A stretch of 64,000 nt of DNA, from NCBI RefSeq assembly GCF_034422975.1, contig NZ_CP139873.1:496001-560000 (forward strand), read 5' to 3'. Position numbers and translations under genes: made by a program. This stretch comes from Idiomarina sp. PL1-037 (GTDB lineage: Bacteria; Pseudomonadota; Gammaproteobacteria; Enterobacterales; Alteromonadaceae). This document shows positions 43,542-52,632 of this stretch, in pieces; the stretch's first letter is position 1; the number at the start of each line of letters is the position of its first letter. The notes below the pieces were generated by a model that did not search any database, was not told where the DNA came from, and was given only the letters and a program-made list of their open reading frames with translations.

Positions 43542-44468
43542 TTAGGCTGAGTAACCGCCGGGAACACCTTTGGTCGTGACACTCACCGCGTCGTGCGCAT
43601 GCAGCGACTCATAGTGATTTACCCGCAACCAGAAATCACGGAAGTTTGGCATTTGGTTTAACTGGTGTTGTAAACGGCGCGATGCGTCCTCACAGAACAT
43701 CAGGTTTTGTCCATTTAGTCGTGCGAACTCTTGTTCGTCCTCACGTTTAACGGCGGCTTGTACTGGTGTTTTAAGAGCCGCTTCAATGGCATCAATGAGT
43801 TCTACAATCGGAAAGTCATTAACACTGTCACTTAGGGCGACTTTTACTTCAGCAATTGAGCGCTGGCTGTGTGGTGTGGCAACAATACCTTCGGTAGAGC
43901 CTAACCACTCGTGCATGACACTGGCGTCCACCTGCTCCTGACCGGCAAATTTCTCACTAAAGGCATCCTGAATTAACTGACGCGCTAAAGCCGCAGAGCA
44001 AGGGCAAGTTGATGAGTAAGGCACATCAACAGACAATTCCAGCTTTAACTGACCGGCATCGTAGCGACCGGTTAAACTCACTGGGTAAGCTTTCCAGCCC
44101 TGTTTTTTGCTAATCAACGATTTGCGGCGCAGGTGATAGTCAAAATCAAACTTGATAAAGGCTTGGTCACTGATGTCTTTATGACTTTCAATAAAGTCAT
44201 TCAGCAGTTGCTTTAAAGTATCGTGACTGAGCTCACCTTCGGTCGACAGCTTGTCCAGCAATAGATACAAGCGAGACATGTGGATACCCTTGGTTTTCGG
44301 GTTTTTCAGATTGACGAAAGCTTCGACTTTAGCCGCTACCGGGCGTTCTGGTACGCCGGCTGCCGATACCATCAATGGAACTTCAATGTTGCTCATGCCA
44401 ACCCAATCGAGAGCTCCCTCTGTCTGGGCCTGCGTTTGGTTGGCTACGTCGGGCATAACTGTTGGCAT
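43542..44468 (-). CDS. folE2: GTP cyclohydrolase FolE2 (type IB)
   Basis: FolE2 converts GTP to 7,8-dihydroneopterin triphosphate, the first step of folate synthesis, and can replace zinc-dependent FolE. The 308-residue product has LDWVGMSNIEVPL near the start and the metal-site cysteine in STCPCSAALARQL. It continues with TPHSQRSIAEVKVALSD and FMVN-like C-terminal residues (DFWLRVNHYESLHAHDA). GGAG precedes the ATG and a TATAAT lies upstream. In other bacteria FolE2 is often zinc-controlled; I saw no Zur box here, but a perfect FNR-type site lies 42 bases upstream. Confidence 0.95.
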   Translation of the reverse strand: MPTVMPDVANQTQAQTEGALDWVGMSNIEVPLMVSAAGVPERPVAAKVEAFVNLKNPKTKGIHMSRLYLLLDKLSTEGELSHDTLKQLLNDFIESHKDISDQAFIKFDFDYHLRRKSLISKKQGWKAYPVSLTGRYDAGQLKLELSVDVPYSSTCPCSAALARQLIQDAFSEKFAGQEQVDASVMHEWLGSTEGIVATPHSQRSIAEVKVALSDSVNDFPIVELIDAIEAALKTPVQAAVKREDEQEFARLNGQNLMFCEDASRRLQHQLNQMPNFRDFWLRVNHYESLHAHDAVSVTTKGVPGGYSA

Positions 44469-44509
44469 TCGTTGTGAACTCCAAGTGTCGTGAATATTGT
44501 CCGGCCTGC

Positions 44510-44523
44510 TTGATCTTGATCAA
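44510..44523. promoter_or_regulatory. FNR/ANR-type binding site
   Basis: TTGATCTTGATCAA is a perfect match to TTGAT-N4-ATCAA. It lies between divergent folE2 and hpt. For hpt, a -10-like CATTAT at 44546-44551 would place the site centre at about -41.5, the class II activator position. For folE2 it would lie downstream of the predicted start and could repress. Confidence 0.65.
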
Positions 44524-44546
44524 TGAGGCTCAGTCTAAAGGTGGGC

Positions 44547-44552
44547 ATTATA
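44547..44552 (-). promoter_or_regulatory. Predicted -10 element of folE2
   Basis: On the minus strand this reads TATAAT, 79 bases before the folE2 start. The -35 region is weak (TGTCAC at 17 bases). Confidence 0.4.
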
Positions 44553-44667
44553 TCGCAGAATTTCACCAGGTGACACCGATTGCCCTAATCGGTTCTGTCT
44601 GCACAGTGGTTGACTCAAAACAAGAATACGCCGACGATAGAGTTTTGGATTGGTGGAGCATTAAAAG

Positions 44668-45018
44668 ATGGCAGAAAAATCGGCGATAGATACTGAGCTA
44701 TTACAACAATACGTCGATACCTTAGGTATTGAAGGCGTGAATTCAACGCTGGCGACTTTTGACGGTATTATTCAAAGCTATGCGCAATTATTGCATCAGG
44801 CTGCGAAAAATCGGAACGAAGACGAGCTGCGCAAACAGGCACATAAGGTGAAAGGGGCTTGCGGTTCAGTCGGTTTAACTGAGTTATCTAAGTTAATGGA
44901 AAAGATTGAGAAAGAAGACTGGGAATGGCCGGTAGCCGAACGTTTATTAATTGAATGGGCCGATGCGGTCATCCCGCATCGACGCCAAATTGATGCCTGG
45001 TTAGCTGATCATCACTGA
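44668..45018 (+). CDS. Stand-alone histidine phosphotransfer (Hpt) protein, HptA-like
   Basis: The 116-residue protein is a single Hpt domain with phospho-accepting H59 in AHKVKGACGSVGL. It has no kinase or receiver part. GGAG lies nine bases before the ATG. It converges on arcA and overlaps its 3' end by seven bases. In Shewanella, where the usual ArcB is missing, a separate Hpt protein (HptA) passes phosphate to ArcA; the position here suggests the same task, which remains an inference. A perfect FNR site lies upstream. Confidence 0.85.
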   Translation: MAEKSAIDTELLQQYVDTLGIEGVNSTLATFDGIIQSYAQLLHQAAKNRNEDELRKQAHKVKGACGSVGLTELSKLMEKIEKEDWEWPVAERLLIEWADAVIPHRRQIDAWLADHH

Positions 45019-45734
45019 GCTTGCTGATCAACCTCGCCGATAAAGCGATAGCCTTCACCATGAATGGTGGTTATTAAGTTCGGCGTTTCGGGGTGAGACT
45101 CGAAATGCCGACGAATACGACGAATAGCAACGTCTACAGTACGGTCATTCGGGCGAAGCTCGCGATCCAGCATACGTTTAACCAGTGTTTCACGGTCAAG
45201 GATACGGCCCGGGTTAGACAGAAATAACTCCAGCGCACGATACTCACTTTTCGGTAAACGGAACATTTGATTTTCCGGTGAGTACAGACAGCGACTGTCA
45301 CTGTTCAAACGCCAGCCATGGAACTGGAATTCAACACTGTTGTTTTCAACCGGACTGCCTGAACGCGAGGCTTCAATGCGACGGCACAGGTTGCGCACGC
45401 GAATGGTCAGCTCTTTTGGGTTATAAGGTTTGATAAGATAGTCGTCAGCCCCTAACTCCAATGCTAAAAGGCGGTCATCTTCGCTATCACGACCCGTTAA
45501 GAAAATTAACCCTATGTTGTCCCTTTCGCGTAATGACTCAGCAAGTTCCAGACCATTTTTACCTGGCAAATTGACGTCCATAATGACGACATCAACACGC
45601 TCCTGACGCATGATGTTCTCCATTTGCAGGCCATCAGCAGCATCAAAAACTTCGTAGCCTTCTTGTTGGAATAGACGTGTGAGGGTCTGGCGCGTAACAA
45701 CTTCGTCTTCAACAATCAGTATTCTGGCATTCAT
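45012..45734 (-). CDS. arcA: Aerobic respiration control response regulator ArcA
   Basis: ArcA is the DNA-binding regulator of the Arc redox system, repressing aerobic metabolism genes under low oxygen. The 240-residue product closely follows E. coli ArcA: receiver domain with D53 in MDVNLPGKNGLELA, K102 in IKPYNPKELTIR, and an OmpR-type winged helix with NDRTVDVAIRRIRRHFESHP and ATIHGEGYRF-like TTIHGEGYRFIG. A possible kinase lies 100 bases upstream on the same strand and a stand-alone Hpt converges at the 3' end. Confidence 0.94.
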   Translation of the reverse strand: MNARILIVEDEVVTRQTLTRLFQQEGYEVFDAADGLQMENIMRQERVDVVIMDVNLPGKNGLELAESLRERDNIGLIFLTGRDSEDDRLLALELGADDYLIKPYNPKELTIRVRNLCRRIEASRSGSPVENNSVEFQFHGWRLNSDSRCLYSPENQMFRLPKSEYRALELFLSNPGRILDRETLVKRMLDRELRPNDRTVDVAIRRIRRHFESHPETPNLITTIHGEGYRFIGEVDQQAQ

Positions 45735-45834
45735 AAGCGTTGATTTTCCCGGAAAGTTCGTCGCTGTTCGTGCGGTGTTGAACTTATATTTATAAAAGTT
45801 ATGACGTTATATTATGACTTTTGTTTGAGATTTT

Positions 45835-47454
45835 TCAAGCATTGCCGACCAAAGTGACAGGAAAACGGACAATAAACTCCACACCGTTCTTTTCTTCACT
45901 AAAGAAGTGAATATTACCACCCAGTACCTGAGTCACTAAATTATAGACCAAATGGAGACCCAGCCCACTGCCACCGGAACCTCGTTTAGTGGTCACAAAA
46001 GGATCAAATATTTTGCGGTTAATGTCACTGGGAACACCTTTACCATTGTCGGTATAAATCATTTCCAGCTTGTCATCACCCAGCATAGTGAAACTAATAT
46101 TAACCTGGCCGTTGCTGTACCCGTCAAAAGCATGAAGCATCGAATTGACAATAAGGTTAATCAATACCTGATTTAACGGCCCGGCTTTAGCGCGCACAGT
46201 CAGCCCTTCAGGGCATGAAATACGAATAGGAAATTTCTCAGGGTCCAGGCGTCTGGGCTTAACTGAAATAAGAACATCGTTCATGAAGGACGGAATATGA
46301 ATATCCCGATCAATTTCTGATGACTGATCGACTGCCACTTGCTTGAAGCTGGTCACCAGATCCGCCGCCCGACCCAAATTACGGTAAATAATTTGCAGGT
46401 TTTCGTCGCAGTCACTTAAAAAGCGTTCAAACTCTGAGGTTGAAATTCGTTTCTCGTCAAATTTCTCCTGCATTATCGTTAATTTGTCCTGCAGCAAAGT
46501 GGAAGCGGTAACTGACAGGCCTATTGGTGTATTAACTTCGTGGGCAATCCCGGCAACCATGTCCCCCAGCGACGCCATTTTTTCCGACTCAACCAGTTGT
46601 CCCTGATACTGGTGTAATTGTTCCAGAGTTTTAAGTAGCTCACCGTTGGATTCTTTTAGTGCCTGAGTGCGCTGGGTAACTTGACGTTCCAGTTCGGTAT
46701 TTAACTGACTGGCTTCTTCTTCAGCCCGGCGCTGGCGACTTATGTGTTGCTGCACGCGGTCGAGCATAGTGTTGAAAGCGTGTGCCATCATATCAAACTC
46801 AACCAACTTTGATGGTGCCAGACGCAGTGAATAATTCTTGTCACGGGCAACCTGAGATATAACGTCTACCACTCCATCGAGTGGTGTCACAATGGTTTTT
46901 CGCAAACGCAAAGTAATGAGCCAGCAAAGTAACAAAGTCAGTACAAAAACCACACTGGCAATACCAATTGAGCGCCACATAAATAAGCGGGCCTGTTCCA
47001 GTGAACCGCGCAAATACACGTAACCTATGACTTCGTCGTCCAGCACCACAGGCTGAGAAACTTCAATGTAATCATCGTTAGTTTGCGGTGTTGTCAGCTT
47101 ATCCAGTTTAGCGAACCGCGCCGGAATAGGGGGCAGGCCTTTTTTATTGTAACTTGAGAAAAAAGTCAGTTCGTTACTGGTTTCATCCATTTTGTAGACA
47201 TGAACATGCTGAATAAAAGAGGTGTTTTCTAATGAACTCAGCCGTTGTTTTTCGTTCGCATTGTCATTAAAAACCAAGCTGCTGGCAGCGTTGCCGGCCA
47301 CAATGCGGGAATAAGACAAGGCCTGCTCATGCAATGATTCCTGATATTGTGCAACCTGACTTACAATATTAACCGTAAAACCAACGAGAAGCGCGAAGCT
47401 GGTGACCAACAACACGATATAAATCAATATGCGCTTCAGTGAAATGGTATGCAT
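45835..47454 (-). CDS. Membrane sensor histidine kinase
   Basis: The 539-residue kinase has two membrane helices (about residues 9-30 and 160-182) enclosing a periplasmic sensor region of about 130 residues (CHASE8-like, ASSLVFNDNANEKQRLSSL). A HAMP domain follows (183-240), then a coiled coil, a dimerisation segment with H305 in VAGIAHEVNTPIG, and an ATPase domain (NLIVNSMLHAFDG, DNGKGVP, GSGGSGLGLHLV). There is no receiver or Hpt domain. It precedes arcA on the same strand but is of a type that does not look like ArcB or ArcS, so whether it signals to ArcA is unknown. Confidence 0.9.
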   Translation of the reverse strand: MHTISLKRILIYIVLLVTSFALLVGFTVNIVSQVAQYQESLHEQALSYSRIVAGNAASSLVFNDNANEKQRLSSLENTSFIQHVHVYKMDETSNELTFFSSYNKKGLPPIPARFAKLDKLTTPQTNDDYIEVSQPVVLDDEVIGYVYLRGSLEQARLFMWRSIGIASVVFVLTLLLCWLITLRLRKTIVTPLDGVVDVISQVARDKNYSLRLAPSKLVEFDMMAHAFNTMLDRVQQHISRQRRAEEEASQLNTELERQVTQRTQALKESNGELLKTLEQLHQYQGQLVESEKMASLGDMVAGIAHEVNTPIGLSVTASTLLQDKLTIMQEKFDEKRISTSEFERFLSDCDENLQIIYRNLGRAADLVTSFKQVAVDQSSEIDRDIHIPSFMNDVLISVKPRRLDPEKFPIRISCPEGLTVRAKAGPLNQVLINLIVNSMLHAFDGYSNGQVNISFTMLGDDKLEMIYTDNGKGVPSDINRKIFDPFVTTKRGSGGSGLGLHLVYNLVTQVLGGNIHFFSEEKNGVEFIVRFPVTLVGNA

Positions 47455-47550
47455 TCAGTCTACGGCTCAGTTTCTGAAAAAATTATATGCTTACTAATGT
47501 TAGCAAATCGTTAATAAAAAGGGCATTGATTAAACAAAAAAACGGCTTAT

Positions 47551-48555
47551 TTATCGACAAGTTGCATGGTAAACACGATAACGACCATCATCGGCTATAA
47601 TACTGCAGTTGCCAAACACCGATTCAATGACCTCTGGCCAGGGCAGAAAGCGGTTCGCGACGACTCTAAAAACACCTTTTTTATTAAGATGTTGACGAGC
47701 ATTGCCAATGAATTCACGGGCAATTTCATAGTCGGTTCTCTGACCCGTATGAAACGGAGGGTTACTGACAATGAAATCAAACTGTCCGGCATTGTCCGGT
47801 ATGCCGTCGGCTAAACGCAACTCGGTTTTTACTGGTTCATCGGCGAGTGTTATCTCACTGGCGGCAATGGCAATGGGGCTCACATCACAGGCCATAAGTT
47901 CAGTGGCCACCGACGCTAGCTGCTTAGCAATAACTCCCGCGCCGCAGGCAAAGTCCATGCCCCGACCTTGAGGCAGATCGTTAATATGTTGCAGTAACAG
48001 TAAGGTTGCCGGATCAATATGCTCACGGCTGAATACGCCCGGCAAGGTAACAAAGGATTCTTGTTGCTGACCTAACTCAAAACGAATGGTTTTGGCGTAG
48101 TCTTTAATCGAGGCGCTTTCATGAGCCTGCTCATTGCGTTCACTGGCAAACAGCAGGCAATGGTTTGCCGATGCCAGTTTCTGTGCTGGCTGTAACCAGT
48201 CAGGCAAGTGCTTCATTAAAGGTTGAATGCCGGAGCGTTTTTCACCGGCAAACCATACTGGAGTTCCGGCTGGCAATGACGCTAACTGTTCCAGTAAATA
48301 CTGGTTCAGCTCTTTTTCCTTCGCTACCAGAAATAAAATACCGTCGTAATGACTAAAGTCCGGTGGCTGAATTTGACAAAAAACCGGACGCCCGGCCGCT
48401 TCCCAGCAGGCCGCGTGACCTGCGTGAAAGCTCCAGGCTGAGGCATTCGGTAAAGCAGCCAACTCGCCACCACCCGGATGAATAACCAGTAATGAGCCAT
48501 GAGCCCAGGGTTGCCCGGACTGACGTCCAAGCATGGATAAAATTGCAGCTGACAT
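47551..48555 (-). CDS. rsmC: 16S rRNA (guanine1207-N2)-methyltransferase RsmC
   Basis: RsmC methylates G1207 of 16S rRNA in the 30S subunit. The 334-residue product has an inactive N-terminal domain and a C-terminal SAM-dependent domain: LPQGRGMDFACGAGVIAKQL for SAM binding and the catalytic FIVSNPPFHTG. Length agrees with E. coli RsmC (343). It lies 16 bases after the FapA gene on the same strand. Confidence 0.92.
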   Translation of the reverse strand: MSAAILSMLGRQSGQPWAHGSLLVIHPGGGELAALPNASAWSFHAGHAACWEAAGRPVFCQIQPPDFSHYDGILFLVAKEKELNQYLLEQLASLPAGTPVWFAGEKRSGIQPLMKHLPDWLQPAQKLASANHCLLFASERNEQAHESASIKDYAKTIRFELGQQQESFVTLPGVFSREHIDPATLLLLQHINDLPQGRGMDFACGAGVIAKQLASVATELMACDVSPIAIAASEITLADEPVKTELRLADGIPDNAGQFDFIVSNPPFHTGQRTDYEIAREFIGNARQHLNKKGVFRVVANRFLPWPEVIESVFGNCSIIADDGRYRVYHATCR

Positions 48556-48571
48556 AGTGATATTTAACGGC

Positions 48572-50278
48572 TTAGAGTAAGCTGTCTACTCGTAATTGTT
48601 TGTCCTGAAGTAAGAACATTGTACCATTTCGACGTTCTTTTATGCGCAGACTTTTCTCTTTAAAGATAAACAAAATACCAGGGAAGACTTCTTTGCTGAC
48701 CATAGCGCGCAAAACCGGGTGGTGTTCGAAAGCTTCCAGTACTGAGTCTATACTGGTTCGGGTGTTAATAATGCGCACCTTAAGTTTGCGTAACTCAATT
48801 TTGAGCTTTTTCTGGTACTCCAGTTTTTTCACACCATCTTCCAGTTTGTCGCAACGGTTTAGCCCTTGCTGCACCACTTTTACCCGAGCCAGGGTTTTTG
48901 CCAGCAGCGTCCGCATACTGTTTAAGTGCTCAAGCGACTGAGGGTCAGCAGGCGGTAGTGACCAGTAAATACGGGTTTTAGTGCCAGCCGGAGCGCCAAG
49001 CTGTCCACAATAGATGTGATCACAGGTTTCAATCGTACCACCAATAAGTTTGCCGCGGGCATTACGGCCTTCACCACCAATGGCCAAGGGGCCCTTCGTT
49101 ATAACATGGCAATGGGTTAGCTGTTTGTCGGTATTGACTCCGGTTTGCGCTTCAAAATAGGAATATTGGGCATAGGCACACCAGATGGAGCCTCCGGCAA
49201 TAAGCTTGGTGGAAACATCGGGTATCCATTCATCGTCATCTTCGTCCTGCCCGGCGTTGTCACCTGACTGAATCAGGTGACCAATACAGCCTTTACGCAC
49301 AGTGATATTGCCGTCGGCGCGCAGCTCGGCAGAGTCAACATAGCCTCCAACCGTAATGTCGCCTGTGCAGGTGATTTTCATGCCCTCACTGACATTGCCG
49401 GTGACAATCACGCTGCCCTTAAACTTAACGTGACCAGTTGATACATCGACGTTGCTTAGCTGCATAACATCATCAACCTGCACGCTATTTTCGTTAAAGC
49501 TGGGCATGCCGGTCCGGTCTGCAACAATTAAATTGGCATCGGTATCACTGATATGTGTCCCGTCACCGGGTTTAAAGTCCCTGTCTTCGCCGTCTCTGGC
49601 TTCCAGCTCTTGTCCAAAAACAGTAAAGCCAGCACGACCTTTGCTCGGAGGTATCTTCTGCAGTAGGGGGTGGTCAGGATCAACCGTGACTTCAGCACCT
49701 AAATCGCGCATGTCTGCCGTACCGTCTTCGCGCAACTGAGGGCGCAGCACGCGCTTTCGGGCATCGTCTGTCAGGGGTTTAAATTTGGCATTGCTGCCAT
49801 TAATAGGGTGTTTACCTTTTGCTACAGTAACCGACAGCTCAGCACCCGGAGGAGCTTCATTTGTGTGCTGAACCAGGGCATCTATAGCCTTACGCTGAAT
49901 GCCGGAGGTGATTTTCTTTTCCTTCAGCTTGGCAATGATAGATTCCTGCGTCAGTGCGTCACCGCCATAACCGACAATGCCGCTTGCAGTGACTGTCATA
50001 TCATCGTCGCTTATCTGTAAAGTTAAATCAGCGTCAAAAATCTCCGCAATAGCGACTTGAAAGGGAATGCTGCTGGTCGAGTCTTTACTGTAATGCTGAG
50101 CGTACTTTGTTGCAGTTTGCAGCAGCATTTGTGGATCAAGTAATTTTGCAGTCGAAAACTTAGAGGCCTGCCACGCTCTCTGAAGTTTATCTACTTTGAC
50201 CTCTGAAGGAGGGGTGCCAGCGTCAATGCTGATGTAAACCTCTCTTTCAGAAACCCGGAAAGTGACCGGACTGGACAT
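48572..50278 (-). CDS. FapA/DUF342-family protein
   Basis: The 568-residue protein belongs to the FapA family (DUF342, flagellar assembly protein A). It has an N-terminal alpha/beta part, a central right-handed beta-helix rich in alternating Val/Gly/Asp (GHVKFKGSVIVTGNVSEGMK, ITCTGDITVGGYVDSAEL) and a C-terminal coiled coil (about residues 440-510). In Vibrio FapA affects flagellation through polar partners; other family members bind chemotaxis or cell-pole proteins. No flagellar genes are adjacent; Hpt, kinase and receiver genes are. Confidence 0.85.
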   Translation of the reverse strand: MSSPVTFRVSEREVYISIDAGTPPSEVKVDKLQRAWQASKFSTAKLLDPQMLLQTATKYAQHYSKDSTSSIPFQVAIAEIFDADLTLQISDDDMTVTASGIVGYGGDALTQESIIAKLKEKKITSGIQRKAIDALVQHTNEAPPGAELSVTVAKGKHPINGSNAKFKPLTDDARKRVLRPQLREDGTADMRDLGAEVTVDPDHPLLQKIPPSKGRAGFTVFGQELEARDGEDRDFKPGDGTHISDTDANLIVADRTGMPSFNENSVQVDDVMQLSNVDVSTGHVKFKGSVIVTGNVSEGMKITCTGDITVGGYVDSAELRADGNITVRKGCIGHLIQSGDNAGQDEDDDEWIPDVSTKLIAGGSIWCAYAQYSYFEAQTGVNTDKQLTHCHVITKGPLAIGGEGRNARGKLIGGTIETCDHIYCGQLGAPAGTKTRIYWSLPPADPQSLEHLNSMRTLLAKTLARVKVVQQGLNRCDKLEDGVKKLEYQKKLKIELRKLKVRIINTRTSIDSVLEAFEHHPVLRAMVSKEVFPGILFIFKEKSLRIKERRNGTMFLLQDKQLRVDSLL

Positions 50279-50356
50279 AGGACGCCTGTACTCTAACGGT
50301 TATTATAATTTTTATCGGGCTATTTTAACGAATGTTTACCCTTTTTTGTATCAACT

Positions 50357-50713
50357 TTAATCGTCCGGGATAACTTCATTACAGTAGCTTGCTATTTTTT
50401 TGTTCACTTCAGCTAATTCAAGGTTAACTTGTGTAACGGCTTCAGTCCGCTGCTTTTGCGTCTTATGCTGCCAGTCTTTGAAAAGTTGTGCAGCCAAAAG
50501 GCTCAAGTCAGCCGCGCCAATAGTAGCACTTAAACTTTTTAACGTATGTAACTGTAAGTGCGCAGTCTCCACATTTCTTAACAAGTCCTCTGTATTCAGC
50601 AAAGGAGCAAACTGTTCCAGATAACAGTTCAGCACTTCCCGATACAGGCCGTGCTGGTTATCACAATGGCGCAGACCGCGACTAAAATCAATCGGTGCTG
50701 AATGACTGCTCAT
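50357..50713 (-). CDS. Second stand-alone Hpt-domain protein
   Basis: From the ATG at 50713 the product is 118 residues, essentially one Hpt domain with H56 in LHTLKSLSATIGA (the common HxLKG reads HTLKS). I reject the longer start at 50797 because the extra 28 residues lie inside the preceding gene and have no Hpt character. Its start overlaps the AstE-like gene by 26 bases, so it belongs to the rimB-rimK operon. Partners are unknown. Confidence 0.8.
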   Translation of the reverse strand: MSSHSAPIDFSRGLRHCDNQHGLYREVLNCYLEQFAPLLNTEDLLRNVETAHLQLHTLKSLSATIGAADLSLLAAQLFKDWQHKTQKQRTEAVTQVNLELAEVNKKIASYCNEVIPDD

Positions 50714-51725
50714 AAGGCTTGTTCTCGTAAACCTCCGTAAATGAATCGACACTTTCGGTAGCGTCCGACATGGCGTCTTTGTCAAACTGAGCAACATTGA
50801 ATAACGCTTCGCCTTCGTTAGCCACCGGTATATTGCTACAGCCTATAATAATGCCTCGCACCGGAGATTCAATCGCATCACCGTCACCACCGTGTGGGTT
50901 AACGCTCAAGGCTAATACTTGTTGCTTCTGAATGGTTTGCCCCAGCTCAACTTTGCGAATAATAAGGCCATCCCGTTCTGCCCGAACCCAAGTAGAGCGG
51001 CGGGCAAGGACGGGGGTGATACGACGGCCACGGCGTCGGCCTTTCATCATTTTTAAGTGTTTCATGACATTCTGTACGCCAATAACGCCGGCACTTATCG
51101 ATGCTTCGTCAAAACGCAGTGCTTCACCGGCCTCGTACAAAATTAAGGGAATACCCAGTTCGTTGGCTAATGCTCTTAGCGAGCCGTCGCGCTCTTTCGA
51201 ATGCAGAATAACGGGTGTGCTGAAGGCCTTCGCCATTGCCAGAGCGTCTTCGTTTTCAACGTCCACCCGAATTTGCGGCAGGTTACTGCGGTGAATTGCC
51301 CCTGTATGTAAGTCGACAATATGGGTCGACTTCTTGACCAGCTCCTCACTGAACAAGTACGCCATGCGACTGCCCAGAGCACCACGTTCAGAGCCGGGAA
51401 AACAGCGGTTTAAGTCACGCCGGTCAGGCAAGTAGCGAGACTGCTGAATAAAACCAAACAAGTTCACTATAGGAACCACAACTAACGTGCCGCTCAGCGT
51501 GCGGGCGTCGGTGGTATTAATTAAACGACGGCAAACTTCAATGCCGTTTAGCTCATCACCATGAATGGCGGCGCAAACCAGCAACACGGGGCCGGGCTTG
51601 GTGCCATGAAACACATCGATGCGTAAGTCCAGCGGTGCGTCGTTATACAGCCGCAACGCAGGCAGAGTAATATGCTGATGCGACCCGGGTTCTACCCATT
51701 GTCCTGCCAGTTCAAAACCGTTCAT
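50688..51725 (-). CDS. Succinylglutamate desuccinylase/aspartoacylase-family protein
   Basis: The 345-residue protein is an M14-like zinc hydrolase of the AstE/AspA family: H55 and E58 in AAIHGDELNGIE, R near RDLNRCFPGS, and a third ligand in VDLHTGA. Members remove acyl or aminoacyl groups from amino acids or peptides. It follows rimK after one base, so it may act on glutamate tails that RimK makes, an inference from position. I place the start at 51725 (AGGGA upstream); an upstream extension to 51872 overlaps rimK. Confidence 0.85.
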   Translation of the reverse strand: MNGFELAGQWVEPGSHQHITLPALRLYNDAPLDLRIDVFHGTKPGPVLLVCAAIHGDELNGIEVCRRLINTTDARTLSGTLVVVPIVNLFGFIQQSRYLPDRRDLNRCFPGSERGALGSRMAYLFSEELVKKSTHIVDLHTGAIHRSNLPQIRVDVENEDALAMAKAFSTPVILHSKERDGSLRALANELGIPLILYEAGEALRFDEASISAGVIGVQNVMKHLKMMKGRRRGRRITPVLARRSTWVRAERDGLIIRKVELGQTIQKQQVLALSVNPHGGDGDAIESPVRGIIIGCSNIPVANEGEALFNVAQFDKDAMSDATESVDSFTEVYENKPYEQSFSTD

Positions 51726-51726
51726 T

Positions 51727-52632
51727 TTATCCCTGCCCTTTGGTGCGGGTTTTATGCGCTTTGGCGTTTTTCTCAAGAAAGGTAATAATTTGCGAGGCAA
51801 CGTCTTTATCGGTTGCTTGCTCAATTCCTTCCAGCCCGGGCGATGAGTTAACTTCCATAACCAAAGGACCATGGTTAGACCGTAAAATGTCTACACCGGC
51901 CACGTTCAAGCCCATGGTTTTAGCTGCTTTCACTGCCGTCGCGCGCTCTGCCGGGGTGAGCTTAACTAACGACGCGCTGCCACCACGATGAAGGTTGGAG
52001 CGAAACTCACCAGCTTTTGCCTGACGTTTCATGGCAGCAATGACTTTGTCGCCAATCACCAGGCAGCGAATGTCCGCGCCACCGGCTTCCTTAATGTATT
52101 CCTGCACCATAAAGTTGGAGTGCAGACCCATAAAGGCTTCAATAACACTTTCAGCGGCCTGACGGGTTTCGGCTAATACCACACCAATACCCTGAGTACC
52201 TTCCAGCAACTTAATGACCAGCGGTGCGCCGCCAACCATATCAATTAGGTCAGGAATGTCCTGCGGCTGACTGGCGAAACCGGTTGTCGGCAGACCGATG
52301 CCTTTTCGCGAAAGCAGTTGCAATGAACGCAACTTGTCACGGCTACGGGAAATAGCAACCGACTCATTTAACGGGTAGCTGCCTACCATTTCAAACTGGC
52401 GCAAAACAGCGGTGCCATAAAAGGTCACTGAGGCACCAATTCGTGGAATAACGCAGTCGTAGTGAGGCAGTTCCTTGCCATGCTTATGGATGGATGACTC
52501 ACGCGCATTGATGTTCATATAACATCTAAGTGGGTTCAGTACATCAACCTCATGGCCAAGCTTTTCAGCCGCTTCTACTAAACGACGGGTTGAATAAAGC
52601 GAGGCGTTACGCGATAAAATCGCAATTCTCAT
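51727..52632 (-). CDS. rimK: ATP-grasp glutamate ligase RimK
   Basis: RimK adds glutamate residues to the C-terminus of ribosomal protein S6 and can make poly-glutamate. The 301-residue product (E. coli 300) begins MRIAILSRNASLYSTRRLVE and has ATP-grasp features such as PLVIKLLEGTQGIGVVLAE and the metal-binding GVDILRSNHGPLVMEVNSSPGLEG. It overlaps the upstream zinc-protease gene by four bases and abuts the AstE-like gene. In Pseudomonas fluorescens RimK activity is reported to respond to cyclic-di-GMP; an EAL gene lies divergently next to this operon. Confidence 0.93.
   Translation of the reverse strand: MRIAILSRNASLYSTRRLVEAAEKLGHEVDVLNPLRCYMNINARESSIHKHGKELPHYDCVIPRIGASVTFYGTAVLRQFEMVGSYPLNESVAISRSRDKLRSLQLLSRKGIGLPTTGFASQPQDIPDLIDMVGGAPLVIKLLEGTQGIGVVLAETRQAAESVIEAFMGLHSNFMVQEYIKEAGGADIRCLVIGDKVIAAMKRQAKAGEFRSNLHRGGSASLVKLTPAERATAVKAAKTMGLNVAGVDILRSNHGPLVMEVNSSPGLEGIEQATDKDVASQIITFLEKNAKAHKTRTKGQG

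Noticed and set aside
44462..44689. 75-codon plus-strand frame with a CxxxCxxC pattern between folE2 and hpt
   Set aside because: It starts with TTG, overlaps the folE2 promoter and the hpt start, has no ribosome binding site and resembles no family I know. A small possibility of a real gene remains.
51726..51872. Longer N-terminus of the AstE-like protein
   Set aside because: It overlaps the end of rimK and is basic sequence unlike the family; the ATG at 51725 has a ribosome binding site.
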